Assembly: GCA_012656075.1 (NCBI GenBank)
Contig: JAAKBF010000260.1
Location: 353,655 to 417,654 of the forward strand
Length of the DNA stretch: 64,000 nucleotides
DNA from: Phytophthora hibernalis
Lineage: Eukaryota > Oomycota > Peronosporomycetes > Peronosporales > Peronosporaceae
Direction: 5' to 3'
Below are positions 52,445 through 63,400 of the stretch, one piece after another. Made by a program: the position numbers and the translations under genes. Below the pieces are notes generated by a model. The model was not told where the DNA came from. It was given only the letters and a program-made list of their open reading frames with translations, and ran no database searches. Position 1 is the first letter of the stretch, and each line of letters starts with the position of its first letter.

Positions 52445-52910
52445 GGGAAAATTCCAAAGGGGGACTCAAATCGAAAAACATTTTCAAAGGGGACTCGATA
52501 ATTAAAAAGCTAGGATAGCTTTTACTCAGCCTGAGAAATCGTCGCTGGACGACACGCGCTCAACGGCGTGAGATACCTATGTAACGGGATGATGAGCATT
52601 ATGCGGTGCGGGCGGGTCCTTTCCCGGCCTGTTAGACGAAGTACGCTGAGGCATGCACCTGATGGAGAGGAGGATAAGCATGACGCTGCTGGTGTCGTGG
52701 AATATCCGGTACTATCAACTCTGTCCTACTTCGAAGTAATTAATAACGTTCTTCTCGTACATCGCGTGCCGTCCAGCGACGATTTCTCAGTGAGTAAAAG
52801 CTATCCTAACGTTAGCTTTTTAATTATCGAGTCCCCTTTGAAAATGTTTTTCGATTTGAGTCCCCCTTTGAAAATGTTTTTCGATTTGAGTCCCCCTTTG
52901 GAATTTTCCC
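52445..52910. mobile_element. 466-base Mutator-type MITE with long TIRs and perfect 9-base target duplication
   Basis: Both ends start GGGAAAATTCCAAAGGGGGA and remain inverted copies for about 110 bases (through GCTTTTACTCA and GAAATCGTCGCTGGACG). The flanks are identical 9-mers, TATAATAAA at 52436-52444 and 52911-52919, the length typical of Mutator elements. The right TIR has an extra 30-base tandem duplication (TTTGAAAATGTTTTTCGATT unit) that the left lacks. The ~230-base core has no transposase. Confidence 0.88.
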
Positions 52911-52919
52911 TATAATAAA

Positions 52920-53886
52920 CTAACGACTGAGGAAACCGTACCGTAATTTGCTCACGCCAATATTACACAAATTTGAGCGGCGCAAGGACGCAGACAGAAT
53001 ATTTATCTGAACCTGGAGCAGAACCTGGAACAAATTCATATTGTTTTATATCCATACCGGGTACAGGCACTGCACACTTAGCATGGAGATATTGTGAATT
53101 CCGTCCAAATTTGCAGATCTTGGGCGGTTCGCTTAACCGCCACTTACACTTTACAAGTCATTTGCGAAGTCGCCCATAGCAGCACATGTGTCACAGTAAG
53201 TACGAATCGGACTTAGTGTGAATTCGGCAGCAAGATAATCTGACTCAGATTTGGGGCACTGGCGACTTTAAATCTAAGAGCAAACATATTCAAACAGCGT
53301 GAATGACATATTCTTGAAGAACCTTATTGGATCTACCTAAACGCGACAATTTAGACCTGAAGGAGCATTCAGCTACTCGTATCAAAATATGTAGCCCGCA
53401 ACCAAAACAAAGTTTCGTTAAAATTGCGTAAATGCACCATGCAAATAAACCCCAGCAAATTCGATTGCAACAGCCTTACAGTAACTCCAAATACCAGTGG
53501 CTTACCGTATTGTGCCCTTACGCCAAGCTATCGATTTTTACGTTCTACAGTACTCGCCCTCATCGCAAACGCTGATCTTTCGACGGCCAGACCTGGTCCA
53601 AGACTTCCAGATTCGAGTCGCTAGTGTAAATTCCTTGACAACGAAGGAAGCTCATAGATAGTTTACCGCGTAAGCGTAATGCATTCCATACAACGAAGGA
53701 AGCTGTCTCAGGTCTCAAATCGAATGAACTGATTAAGCCGGTTTCCAAAGCCTTAGGTGTAATCTAGTGATCGGCTATCGAATCATGAGGACAAGGTGGC
53801 ACCCAATCAACACCACCAGTCCGCAATTCACCCGTTGGAGCTTAAGTCGTTGACGTCTAAGTCGTCTGGAATATTTAACGACCAAT
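52920..53886. other. Intergenic region upstream of the RXLR gene
   Basis: AT-rich, without a supported gene. It contains a weak repeated phrase GAAGGAAGCT (about 53643 and 53694). No clear initiator was found before 53887. Confidence 0.4.
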
Positions 53887-55011
53887 ATGCGTCTTTACAA
53901 CATTTTGCTGGCGGCTTTCTTCAGCATGCTCGCTATCTCTGAAGCCGTGGCATCAACCTCTCACCGAATCGCTACGTCATCAATATCCTCGCACAAGTTT
54001 CCCACCAACGTCTTCGACGTCAACGGCAGAAGATCACTACGCGCCTCCAAGTCTGTTGACGCTGAAGAAAGGGTTGTCCCGGCGCTCACAAAGTGGATGA
54101 AAACAACGTTTTGGATCCAGACCGGAAAGTCTGATGAACAGGTCAGGAAGACGTTGCAGCTGGATGGACTATCGGGAACAGCTCTCAAAACGTCCCCGAA
54201 TTACATGTATTACGAGCACTTCTTGTACACCCTTGAAGGGCATAAACTGGATGACATGCTAGCCAGAGAAATTCCCACGCGAAGTGTTTGGAAAGAGAAC
54301 AAGTTAGAGGATATTCCTGCAGCCCAACTCAAAGACAGCGACGGCTTCAAGACGTACGCGCGTTATTTAACGATGTATGACGACAAAATGATCAAGCTAA
54401 GAGACCAGGACAAGAATCCCATGCTTGAGTTTGGAGGCTCGCTAGCCGAGAAGGATGCCAAGGTGGATATCTGGATCTCGACAGAGAGATCCAACTCGTA
54501 CGTGATGAGAGTGCTGAAGCTCGATCGTCGGTCCACAAATGCGCTCCAGAACAGTGAAAACTTCCGGTACTACCAGAAATACAAGTACGGCATTGAAGGT
54601 CGAAAGATGGACAAATGGCTGTCCAACGGAGTGACCACAGACCAAGTATGGGCACTCTACAAACTCGATGAAATCTCGAGGGCTCGTCTCCAAGACAGAA
54701 GTGACTACAAGTCGTACGTGCGTTATGCAAAGATGTATGACGACGAAATGTTCAAGTTGAGCAACAGCGGTAAGGAGATCACAATCAGCAGTGCCGTCAA
54801 CCCAGCAGAGATGAATGTCAAAGTGGAAATTTGGGCTTCGGTGAATAGACCCAAAGAGTACGTTGAGAAAATGCTGGGCCTGGATAAATCTACGCTGACC
54901 ACGGGTCCAAACTCCCCGTACTACGAGACATTCTTGAAGTTAGTCAAAGAAAAAATTAACGCTGATATTACGAAGTCAAACCTACCAGCATTTTGTGATA
55001 CATTCACTTAA
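53887..55011 (+). CDS. RXLR effector with repeated WY/LWY-type modules
   Basis: An intact 374-residue secreted effector candidate. The signal peptide is MRLYNILLAAFFSMLAISEA. An RSLR motif follows at about residues 49-52 (NGRRSLRAS) and an EER at about 60-62 (DAEER), the standard host-delivery signature of Phytophthora effectors. The C-terminal part has three related helical modules, each with Trp ... Tyr spacing: WIQTGKSDEQVRKTLQLDGL, WISTERSNSYVMRVLKLDRR and WASVNRPKEYVEKMLGLDKS, with YYEHFLYTLEG / YYQKYKYGIEG / YYETFLKLVKE following. This is the LWY tandem fold. The host target cannot be inferred. It is flanked by MITEs on one side and a second secreted gene on the other. Confidence 0.93.
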   Translation: MRLYNILLAAFFSMLAISEAVASTSHRIATSSISSHKFPTNVFDVNGRRSLRASKSVDAEERVVPALTKWMKTTFWIQTGKSDEQVRKTLQLDGLSGTALKTSPNYMYYEHFLYTLEGHKLDDMLAREIPTRSVWKENKLEDIPAAQLKDSDGFKTYARYLTMYDDKMIKLRDQDKNPMLEFGGSLAEKDAKVDIWISTERSNSYVMRVLKLDRRSTNALQNSENFRYYQKYKYGIEGRKMDKWLSNGVTTDQVWALYKLDEISRARLQDRSDYKSYVRYAKMYDDEMFKLSNSGKEITISSAVNPAEMNVKVEIWASVNRPKEYVEKMLGLDKSTLTTGPNSPYYETFLKLVKEKINADITKSNLPAFCDTFT

Positions 55012-55258
55012 AACTCAGCACTATAGAATGGTATTTTATGAAAATTTGTTTTTTATAACCAACTGGTTAGTTATTTTGGTATTTTTGGTCTTAAATGATT
55101 TTTTAAATACCCCTTAAAGTCATCGTTTGTCGTTGAAGCACCTATTTGATGTGACATCAGCTGTGGTCCACTGACCGCCCGTTGCTATTCAGTAAAAACC
55201 GAAATAAAACGTTTATTTTATCATATTTTTTGGCGATAAAAAACCAACCAATCTATAC
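55012..55258. other. Convergent intergenic region
   Basis: AT-rich region between the RXLR gene and the convergent secreted-protein gene. It probably holds both 3' ends; no other feature is visible. Confidence 0.4.
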
Positions 55259-55735
55259 TCAGCACGCCATTACATCCCCATCAGTACTGGAATTCACTGC
55301 CGATGAGCGAGCATTGAGCAAATTCATCTGGTCTGCTGTCAGAATTGGGGCGTTCTCGTAGCAAATGCTTGAGAAACCCGCCGTTGCGTAGATCCCCGAC
55401 TGCCAGACCATAAAGGACGAGACGTCTCCCGACAAGTGGACACGCGCAAAGTCAATTTTCCCCGAGGATTTTGCTTCACCGACTGCATATCTGCCCTGAC
55501 ATCCAAACCTTGCGTAGAAAACGATGCTGGCGCCAGATGGGATACCTGACCAATGTGCCGCTCGACTTTTGTTGTCCCAACATCCAGACAGCGAGTAGCA
55601 CCGTTGTATTGTGCTGAATGAAAATTCCTTTGACGGATCGGTAGGTTTCCCGCCGCTGTAGATTTGGAGATCCCATGCGTTGCACGTTGATAAGACTGCT
55701 ATGAAGATAAGAACACAATTGTTAAAATTCTTCAT
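55259..55735 (-). CDS. Small secreted Cys-containing protein, family member B, intact
   Basis: 158 residues from the ATG at 55735; the frame is open further upstream, but only this start gives a signal peptide (MKNFNNCVLIFIAVLSTCNA). The mature part is WDLQIYSGGKPTDPSKEFSF, RCYSLSGCWDNKS, HWSGIPSGASIVFYARFGCQ and FSSICYENAP, with six or more Cys. It shares its Cys-Tyr-x-x-S-x-Cys, Trp-S-x-I-P and FY landmarks with the gene at 42515-42930. The pattern loosely recalls beta/gamma-crystallin-like small secreted proteins, but I cannot confirm that. Candidate effector beside an RXLR gene. Confidence 0.78.
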   Translation of the reverse strand: MKNFNNCVLIFIAVLSTCNAWDLQIYSGGKPTDPSKEFSFSTIQRCYSLSGCWDNKSRAAHWSGIPSGASIVFYARFGCQGRYAVGEAKSSGKIDFARVHLSGDVSSFMVWQSGIYATAGFSSICYENAPILTADQMNLLNARSSAVNSSTDGDVMAC

Positions 55736-56028
55736 CGCGGTACTGGAAAGATAAAGCAGTTGTGACGACTTCCGGTGTGAACAGGAAATTCGTGCTAGAA
55801 TCATCACAGAGTACGGAAGGACAATTTTCGTGCAATCATAGGCCTTGGGGATCAACTTGATTTCTCCTAGGTCACGTCGTTTTGGCGAATTTCAATCGAA
55901 CGTACCCTTTGTCGTTTGTATTATTTCAACCATGCCAAGATTATTTCGTAGATCTTGGTTGTTGCTTCCAGATGCAAGCATTGCTTTCTTGCTGGTGCTA
56001 CCAGACCTACGTTTTATTGTTACACTTA

Positions 56029-58354
56029 CTACTTCTTTTGTGCCAAGAACGCGTGCTCAGCCAGCTCTAATGCCGTCGCTCGCTCTGTTTTCAGCAAAAC
56101 AAAAAGTCAATAGTGCATCGACAACATCATTGCAAACGTAAGTTACCTTCCGGATCGATACAAAAGCAGCGCCGGAGAAACGATTTCGCATCGGGTGATA
56201 ATTGCTCGGGTAGCGGGGGTGGAGAAGTTGCCATCGCGATGGTGTACATGGCAGCGAGACCATTATGACACTGCGGCCACGGATGCTTTGCCGTCGCCAT
56301 TTCAATCACGGTCGCTCCGATACTCCAAATATCCGCCTTGTATCCATGTCCAGTTTGCTTCACCACTTCAGGTGCCATCCACGGAATGGAGCCTCGAATC
56401 GAACGCAAAGATTCCTCCAAACTTGTAGTCAACATTTGTGGAATTTGCTTCGAACAACCGAAGTCAGCTAGCTTGGACACGCCTTGCTCGTTCACCAGGA
56501 CATTGGCGCCTGGAGAATAAAAGCACCGTAAGATATAGGAAGGATAAATCAGGTTTATCTAGCGAACCTTTGATATCGCGGTGGATGATGCCCATTTGAT
56601 GCAGATAAATGACTCCATGCACGATTTGCCGCGTGAATATCCGAATTAAGTCTTCACTGAAGGCTTCGAACTGCTTAAGCATACTTTTGCGCCATGAAAA
56701 CGTCAGAGGCCATCAAGAGAAGGATAATGTAGCTTGCCACGCACCTGGCTATCGATCCACCCGGAACATACTCCATGAAAATGAAGAAATGGTTCGCGGA
56801 TCTGTGGCTCCCCTTGTAGCTAGGCAGTAGTCAAAATACATTAGAGATAATTGTGCTGAGTAAAGTGCACAAAGCGTGCTGAACAGACCGAACAATGTGC
56901 TTGTGGATGAGATTATTCATGACTTCGATCTCCTCGCCGAGTTTTTGCATCTGGGTGACTTGGTCGGCGTTGGGGCTGGAGTGTATTTCAATTTCCTTCA
57001 ATGCAAAGAGCTCGCCTGTAGAAATATTCAGGCCTTTGTAAACCTGACATACGAAAAGACTATAGAGGTTAAAGCCTGTAGTACTGCCTGTGCAACGTAC
57101 GCCACGTACCTTTCCAAATGTACCTTCACCAATGAGCTCGCCTCGCTTCCACTGCGTAATTGAATTTCTAACTTCGACATAAGAATTTGTTTCTGCTTCT
57201 GCCTCCAGTTGCTGGTTGTTTGACGGTACTGCTGCTGCTCGTCGAAATGAAGTGTCTGGTAACGACGAAAATGGTGAGCGGCCGATTTGTGGGGATGTTG
57301 ACCGCGTAAGAGACATCGACTTTGGGATATCGAGCGCTGACAGAGCTGCTAGGTGTGGGTGCGCCACATTCAGCTGAGAAAACATTTCTCTGGCCGTTGG
57401 AACGCTTTTGGTCTGGGTTTGGGTACTACCTTTAGCCTCCAAATGCTGCACCCCGTTCGAAGACGAGTTCCTGCTGCGCTTGGATTCCTCCACATTAGAC
57501 TCTGAGAAAATAATCGCGTCCGGTAAACGTTTGTTCTTTGAAGCTTTCCCCCAAAGCCCAAAATTCGACACCGCTTTGGCTTCAACCTGTTCTTGACCGT
57601 GTGCCTCTGAATTATTATGTGAAATTTGATCGTGTGCGTCCCAGTCGACCTCGTCGCTCTCGTCACTGCTGTATCCATGCTGTTGATCGTCGTCGCTACC
57701 TCTTGTAGCATTTTCTGGCTTTTCACACAACTCTGCGAGTCCTTCCGGATCGGTAGCGGACCTCACTCGCTCAAGGTCTTTCAGGACATGAGCCGAGATG
57801 GAGAAACTGCTGCTGCGTTGCATGAGGCTGTCATTATTCCCAGGTCCGTTGTTGTTGTTGCAGTCGGCACTATACAGTCGTTGTCTGCTTTCAGGTCTGC
57901 GTCCAGAAGGTGCTCGAGGAGTCAACGCGTTTGGTGCCGAAAGCAGAGCTCCATCAGCCAGAGAAAGATGTTTTAACCTCAAATTGCGTCCGCTCGAGCT
58001 GCGGTGCATCTCCACCAGTGGCGATTGACGCAATGCATCCACCGCTCGATGACTCAATGGTAGGGCACCGGTACCCGGATCTTCATTGTCCGATCCGGAC
58101 GACATGGCACCCTTTCGCGTCTCGCTCGATCCGTCGGATTCGGCCGAGTTGGAGTCGTTGTGAGGCGTCCGTTGCTCTACAGCAGACACTTTGACGTCAG
58201 CTTCGTCCGTAGAAGCCGAACACTCGGCTTCACTTGGTGCAGATCTGCCCTTCATCGAAGAATTACAATATTGGAGCCCAATCCGACGACTTGGCCTGCT
58301 GGAGGCGCAGCTTGAAGTGATCTGCTGGGCGGGCGCGCGTCGGTTCAAACGCAT
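56029..58354 (-). CDS. MAP3K-like Ser/Thr protein kinase, six exons, apparently intact
   Basis: A ~405-residue Ser-rich, probably disordered N-terminus precedes a STE11-type kinase domain: WKRGELIGEGTFGKV, ELFALKEIEI, EEIEVMNNLIHKHIVR, FFIFMEYVPGGSIA, MGIIHRDIKGANVLV, SKLADFGCSK, GSIPWMAPEVV, GYKADIWSIGATVIEMAT, then FCIDPEERATALELAEHAFL. All catalytic residues are present, so it should be active and phosphorylate a MAP2K. Introns (top-strand coordinates) are 57044-57109, 56820-56888, 56684-56744, 56510-56567 and 56085-56146; each is GT-AG, 58-69 bases, and joins conserved kinase residues exactly. The stop is at 56029-56031. The ATG at 58354 is the first in frame; a second Met at about residue 34 (MKGRSAP) is possible. 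Confidence 0.9.
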
Positions 58355-58805
58355 TTCGGTTAGCTAAACCCTGCGACTTGACACGCATCTGCCACGCTTG
58401 ACACGGAATGGCTTCGATTTACGACAATGACGAAGCTTTTGGTTGCTAGTGCTACTAGGACAGTGGAGGTTGCCTACGTTGAAGTTGCATTGGCGATGAT
58501 ACCAGCGTCTCCACTGTCAGTTGACGAACTATTGACACTTTCCTCAGAAACGTCGACCATCCTACAGTGTGTACCCTGTGAACGGGATGGTCGACATTTG
58601 TGAGTACTACTACGTAGTATCAGATTGAGAAAGCCATAAATCGTCGGCATTTTTGTTTTCCAGAGCCATTTCGTCCTTATTCCAAGGTGTGTACAGTGTA
58701 GTGCTTTTGAAGTCGATTTGAAAAATAAAACGTAAATTGACTCAGTAACTCATCTTGTTCTTGTTAGCTTCCAGTTCTTTCTTCGAGTCCCTTGGGGTCT
58801 TGGTC
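58355..58805. other. Intergenic region
   Basis: Upstream of the MAP3K and downstream of the small gene at 58806. A dispersed phrase (GTCGACCATC / GATGGTCGACATT near 58551 and 58587) forms a short inverted repeat. No gene is seen. Confidence 0.4.
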
Positions 58806-59401
58806 TCACGAGAATATCTGGCGAGCTGGAGCTGGTGGACCATCGAGGTCTGAATGATGAGGAGTCAGCACTCGCCCATCCAGCAAGACGCCCGTCACAG
58901 CTAGCATCTCTCCTGCAGGTGCTCCGGCCATGGATGCTTGCATGAATGCATCTTCTTCGATGTGTGTCAGTCGTTGCATCACACGAGCATACTGATAGAT
59001 GTTGTTCGGAGCAAGCATGACCTTCCCGAAACGACCACCCGCCCGAGCTTCAAGAAACACAACGATATCATTCGTAAGCGAATCCACAGTAACCGCGGGC
59101 GGCGCTGTCGTCAACCATAGTGGTGTCGCTGGTGCTCCATCTTGTTCAGGTGCAAACGTGTTCGCCGTCGCAACAAATCTTTGCAGGGCAGGAAGGTTCC
59201 AGTCCAGAATATGTGCTGGGTCGTGCTCGGTAATCTTGATACGCGAGATGCTTTCCATCAGCTACAGAACACCGCAAAGATGAGAACACAGACGATACGA
59301 GTACCGTACGTGTAGTGCAGTAAGGTGGAAAATCGACACGGGGTCCATTTCCTTACCTCCGGGGCAACATCCGAGTACGATGTCGCGGTTGATAGAGCCA
59401 T
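58806..59401 (-). CDS. Hypothetical two-exon protein, about 167 residues
   Basis: Exon 1 is 59401-59357 (MALSTATSYSDVAPE), then an intron 59356-59262 (GTAAGG...TAG) and exon 2 59261-58806 (LMESISRIKITEHDPAHILD...), in perfect phase. The protein has a mixed alpha/beta look (LPALQRFVATANTFAPEQDG; IVVFLEARAGGRFGKVMLAP; YARVMQRLTHIEEDAF) and no signal peptide. I do not recognise it. Just upstream (59576-59403), another frame encodes LRRSTRVRKGVLPLYM followed by an Asn/Gln/Glu-Asp-rich repeat, which could be an N-terminal extension after one indel. RSTRVRK-type strings occur in retroelement proteins, so a transposon link is possible. Confidence 0.5.
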
Positions 59402-59618
59402 CGTCAGTGCTTTCGTCTTGGTTTTCTTGGTTGTCGTCTTGGTTTTCTTGGTTGTCGTTCTTGGCTTTCTTCTGGGGCCTCACTTCTGGCATGTACAATG
59501 GCAATACTCCCTTTCTCACCCGCGTAGATCGACGCAATTCTCCCTCCATCCCTGTCGCGTTTCTCCGAAGAATCAATACCGGTACAGTTGGTACAGTATG
59601 TGAAAGGAATCAAAGGCC

Positions 59619-59684
59619 ATAATTATAGCCAATCAAACACCTAATCAGACTTTTTCACCTTATTAATAATTATAGCCAATCAAA
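59619..59684. repeat. 19-base direct repeat carrying a CCAAT box
   Basis: ATAATTATAGCCAATCAAA occurs exactly at 59619-59637 and 59666-59684 (47 apart). Each copy contains a CCAAT box, upstream of the minus-strand gene(s) at 58806-59576. Confidence 0.7.
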
Positions 59685-60428
59685 TCGCTACTCCGACTGC
59701 ACATGTCAAGTTCATTACGTATCTGCATCATTTTTCTGCAGGTTAAGCTGCGTTTTGTTTTGGCGTTTGCGGAGCTAAAGCTCGCAGAAATAGTGTTAAC
59801 AGCCTTATCGAATAGGATGCCTTCACCGCGCTAATAAGCTCATGGATGTGTAGCTTCCTAGCTACTTCGAAGTTTATATTGTAAATATTAGAGAACAGTG
59901 AAGTTGTGGTGGTCTAGCGCAGGTGAGACGAATGGTGAAGTATACTTTGATTTCATAGGGAAAGGTACTCAGGTTGACAGAGGAAGTATACTATTAGTTG
60001 AGTAGCTTCCTACTTCGCTTAGAAGGCGCCTGCCGGTACTTGTGGTGGTCCACCTAACTCCGAGCTTGCCACCGTAGAAGGTAGACTGGCGTTCTTTAAT
60101 CCTTCTCCGAAGATTATTCCTGAGACTCCGTAGTTCATAATCCGACTTCCTCGGCTTATAGTGGACACCCTACGTACCGGTACAGTGTACCACCCTGAAA
60201 AAGTGACCTTCCGATTTTGGCTACTGTTAGCGGTACCGGTATAGTACTTAAGGGCACTCCAATGTCTTGTTGGGCGATATACGCCAGCTGTCATGATGAC
60301 TCGTTAACCCCCAACGCCCACACGTTGTATCGTACAACATGTTTCAATAGGGATTGGCTCGGAAAACAGCAAAACTATAGAGAAATCAAGTTTAAGCACA
60401 TCCTAACAAAACCGAGACGTTCCCGCAA
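59685..60428. other. Intergenic; possible 5' end of the PiggyBac-like element
   Basis: Contains GGTACCGGTA-type palindromes near 60175 and 60233, and GTTGTATCGTACAACATG near 60324, a motif family that recurs in the introns of the next gene. Terminal inverted repeats and TTAA flanks could not be fixed. Confidence 0.35.
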
Positions 60429-63400
60429 ATGCACACGGCTAGGCATAAAAGGTTCATAAAATGTACCAGCTCCCTCCCTCTCTCCTCCGAATCAGTGGCT
60501 GTCGCTCATTCAAAGAAAACTCGAAGACAGCGCAAGACGGCCAAGGACACGCATGGTAGGCAAGAAATCACGCAAGGAATCACTTTCCGAGCACCTTCGC
60601 TTTATCGAGCGTTTGATGGCCGCAGCGAGGAGGAGCGGAAGCGTCTGGTGAGGGAGCACGTTGAATTTTGTCTGGAGAGCGCGACGAGGACGTCAACTTC
60701 GGCGACGACCGCCCGCCGCCGTCAACGGGTGAAGCTCCGCGCACAGCCCTCCCAAGAAGTTGAGACCTCCGACGGGCAAGGACGCGTCGTACCTTAGGGC
60801 ACAAAAGCGCCTGCTATCCCAGGAGCGTCATGATATTGCTGTAAAGACCGCCGCTGGCTCCGGGAAGAAAGCGCCGGTCGCGAGGAAGGCCAAGTACGAC
60901 GACAGCGACTACGATCCCGACGAAATGGAAGGCGAAGACGATGACGAAGCGGACGAGATGGATGAATTCAGTGCAGAGGAGAAGGTGGAAACGACGGTGA
61001 CGAAGAAGAAGGCGAAGAGTGTCACCAGCCCGAAGAGCAGTAAGCCTCAAGGGGGAATGTCGAAGGTATACATGTTTCATGTTGTCGGATACAGCAAGGA
61101 CTTACGCCTTACTCATGGTGGATGTGATGCAGGGACAGCGAAGCAAAAAGCCAAGAAAACCAAGTGCTGTTCGTGTAGCTAAGGAGAAGGAGAAGAAGAA
61201 GGCGGCTGCGGAGAATCGATGCGCTGCCGCTGCAGTTGCACAAGAAGCGGGTGCGGCTGCGCATGAAGTCGCGAGAAAGAAGATGAAGAGAACTGCGCAA
61301 GCTACTACGAAGAAACGTGCAACAAATTCCAGTAAAGCTGTGACGCCAAAGCGCAAGAAGTCTATACCCGATCAAGGTGTAGCTGCGGAATCACCAGCGC
61401 CGCTTCCATCACTGACAAGGTACGACATGATACATGTTCTATCCAACTACATGAATGCAGGTATGTACAACATCATGCCAATTCCAGCCTGTGTACAACA
61501 TCTTATATTCATGCAGGTATGTACAACATCATGCCAAGTACAACATCTTATAATGTTGTACATTACAACATATTACTACATCCAGCATGTTTATTGATAC
61601 TGAGCGCTCGATTTCTAACTCATATATTTGATACGCGAACAGTTCCAAGTCTCCAGCTCCGTCTCCGTTGGGGTCCCCGTTGACGCCAAGCCAAGCTACT
61701 TGTACAATCGTAAAGTAGGAGCTGTGCATTTTAAATTTATAGGGCACTAACTTGTTTGATGTATTTCGAGACAGATCCTCTCCGCACGCGCCCGTTTCCG
61801 TTGAATCTGCACCTCCTGTAGACTTGGTTGACGAAGGATCGGACCCCAGGATTTCGAAGTACTCGACTCGGACTGTGACGAAACTGAGACGGAGATCTGC
61901 TTCTATGACGACGACGAGGAGTTTGAGCGCTCAAGGCGTGCTGCAGAAGAATCCGGAGAGGAAGGGGTTGAGGATGAGGTTGGCAGTGAAAGTGAGGAGG
62001 TTGAAGCTGCAGAAAGTGACCCGATTACTACAGACACTGCCGAAGAGGGTGGTACTGTTGGCCAAAGTGGCGAAGATGTTGGCGCTGCTCCGTCAGCACA
62101 TCAGTGGCATGTTCTGGATAAATCGTTGATGGTCGACTTTGCCAAGGATGACGAGAACATGGTGAACATGCGCGCGGAGGGTTGGATGTTTGGTAAGGTT
62201 GCGTGATGACGTTGTACCATGATGTTGTAGCATACAACATGTTCTAACATGTCCAATGTTGTATTTTGCGTTATGTAGACGCCAAAGGGTTTCCGCCTGA
62301 TCAACGTTACCCTGGGCTGTATGCTGGAGACTGCGGACCTACAATCGAGGCTCTTGCTTTGGCCGGGTCGCCTTTGAGTTCGTTTTCTTCATGCCAAAAC
62401 GTTCGTGGAAGAAAGTGGCAGAGGAGTCGAACCGCTACTTCCTGCAGAATCTGACAGCACGAGTTGATGTTGATGACATGTTTGTAAAACAGAAGGCACC
62501 TGGCAAAAATCGAAGGATTCGTTTATGCATCGTGAGGCTAAAAGCCCGACATCGAGCCCCATGAATTTATGACTGTGCTGGGTCTTCTAATGGCTCGGAT
62601 GTTGAATCCGCATCGGCGCAGATTTCGTGATCATTGGAGAACGACAGCAAAAGGAGCGGTGCCGCGCGGGACCTTCAGTGACTTCATAGCTCGCCACCGC
62701 TTTGAGCATATAATGGCAAACCTCCATTTTACCAACAACGCAGATGTTCCCACCGCGCATGGAAAGTGAGATCCATTATCGAAACTCTACAACATACGTT
62801 TCCAATGGGATACAAAACCCCGCCAGTGATTTCGTTCGACGAAGGTATTCTGCCTTCGAGGAACCGCAACAACCCCACACGGCAGTACCTCAAGGCGAAA
62901 CCGCACAAATGGGGCACGAAGTTGTTCCTGACATGCTGCGTAGACACTGCATACTGCACGAGGTACGTATGCGCGAGTTCTTCGGAACTCGCGTTTATTT
63001 TTGGCTAAGTCGAACATGTTGTATCTGACTTAATGTTGTTTGTATCCATGGTGTATCTGTCAACATGTAGACTTGAGGTGTACTAAGGCAAGGCACAACA
63101 AATCGAAGAGGTGGGAAACGTACCTGAACGTCAGCAGTCTGCCGACCGCAATACTGGTCCTTCTGCGGTAATCCGCAACCTAGAAGCCATACTTCCGCGC
63201 CCCCAAGACGAAGTCTATCACCTCGTGGTGACTGATCGGTTTTACACTTCAGTGCAGCTTGCTTTCCAGCTGCTACATCGGAACGTCTATAGTATTGGTA
63301 CTATCGTGGGAGCAGGGTTGGTTACCCTTTGCAAATTGTCGAGAAGAATCGCGACCGCCCGAAACGAACGCCTCACGGAACGACAAGAATGGCTGTGGCG

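Noticed and set aside
55845..56141. 98-codon plus-strand frame with hydrophobic stretches
   Set aside because: It overlaps the last exon and intron of the minus-strand MAP3K, whose splice joins restore conserved kinase residues. The hydrophobicity is incidental.
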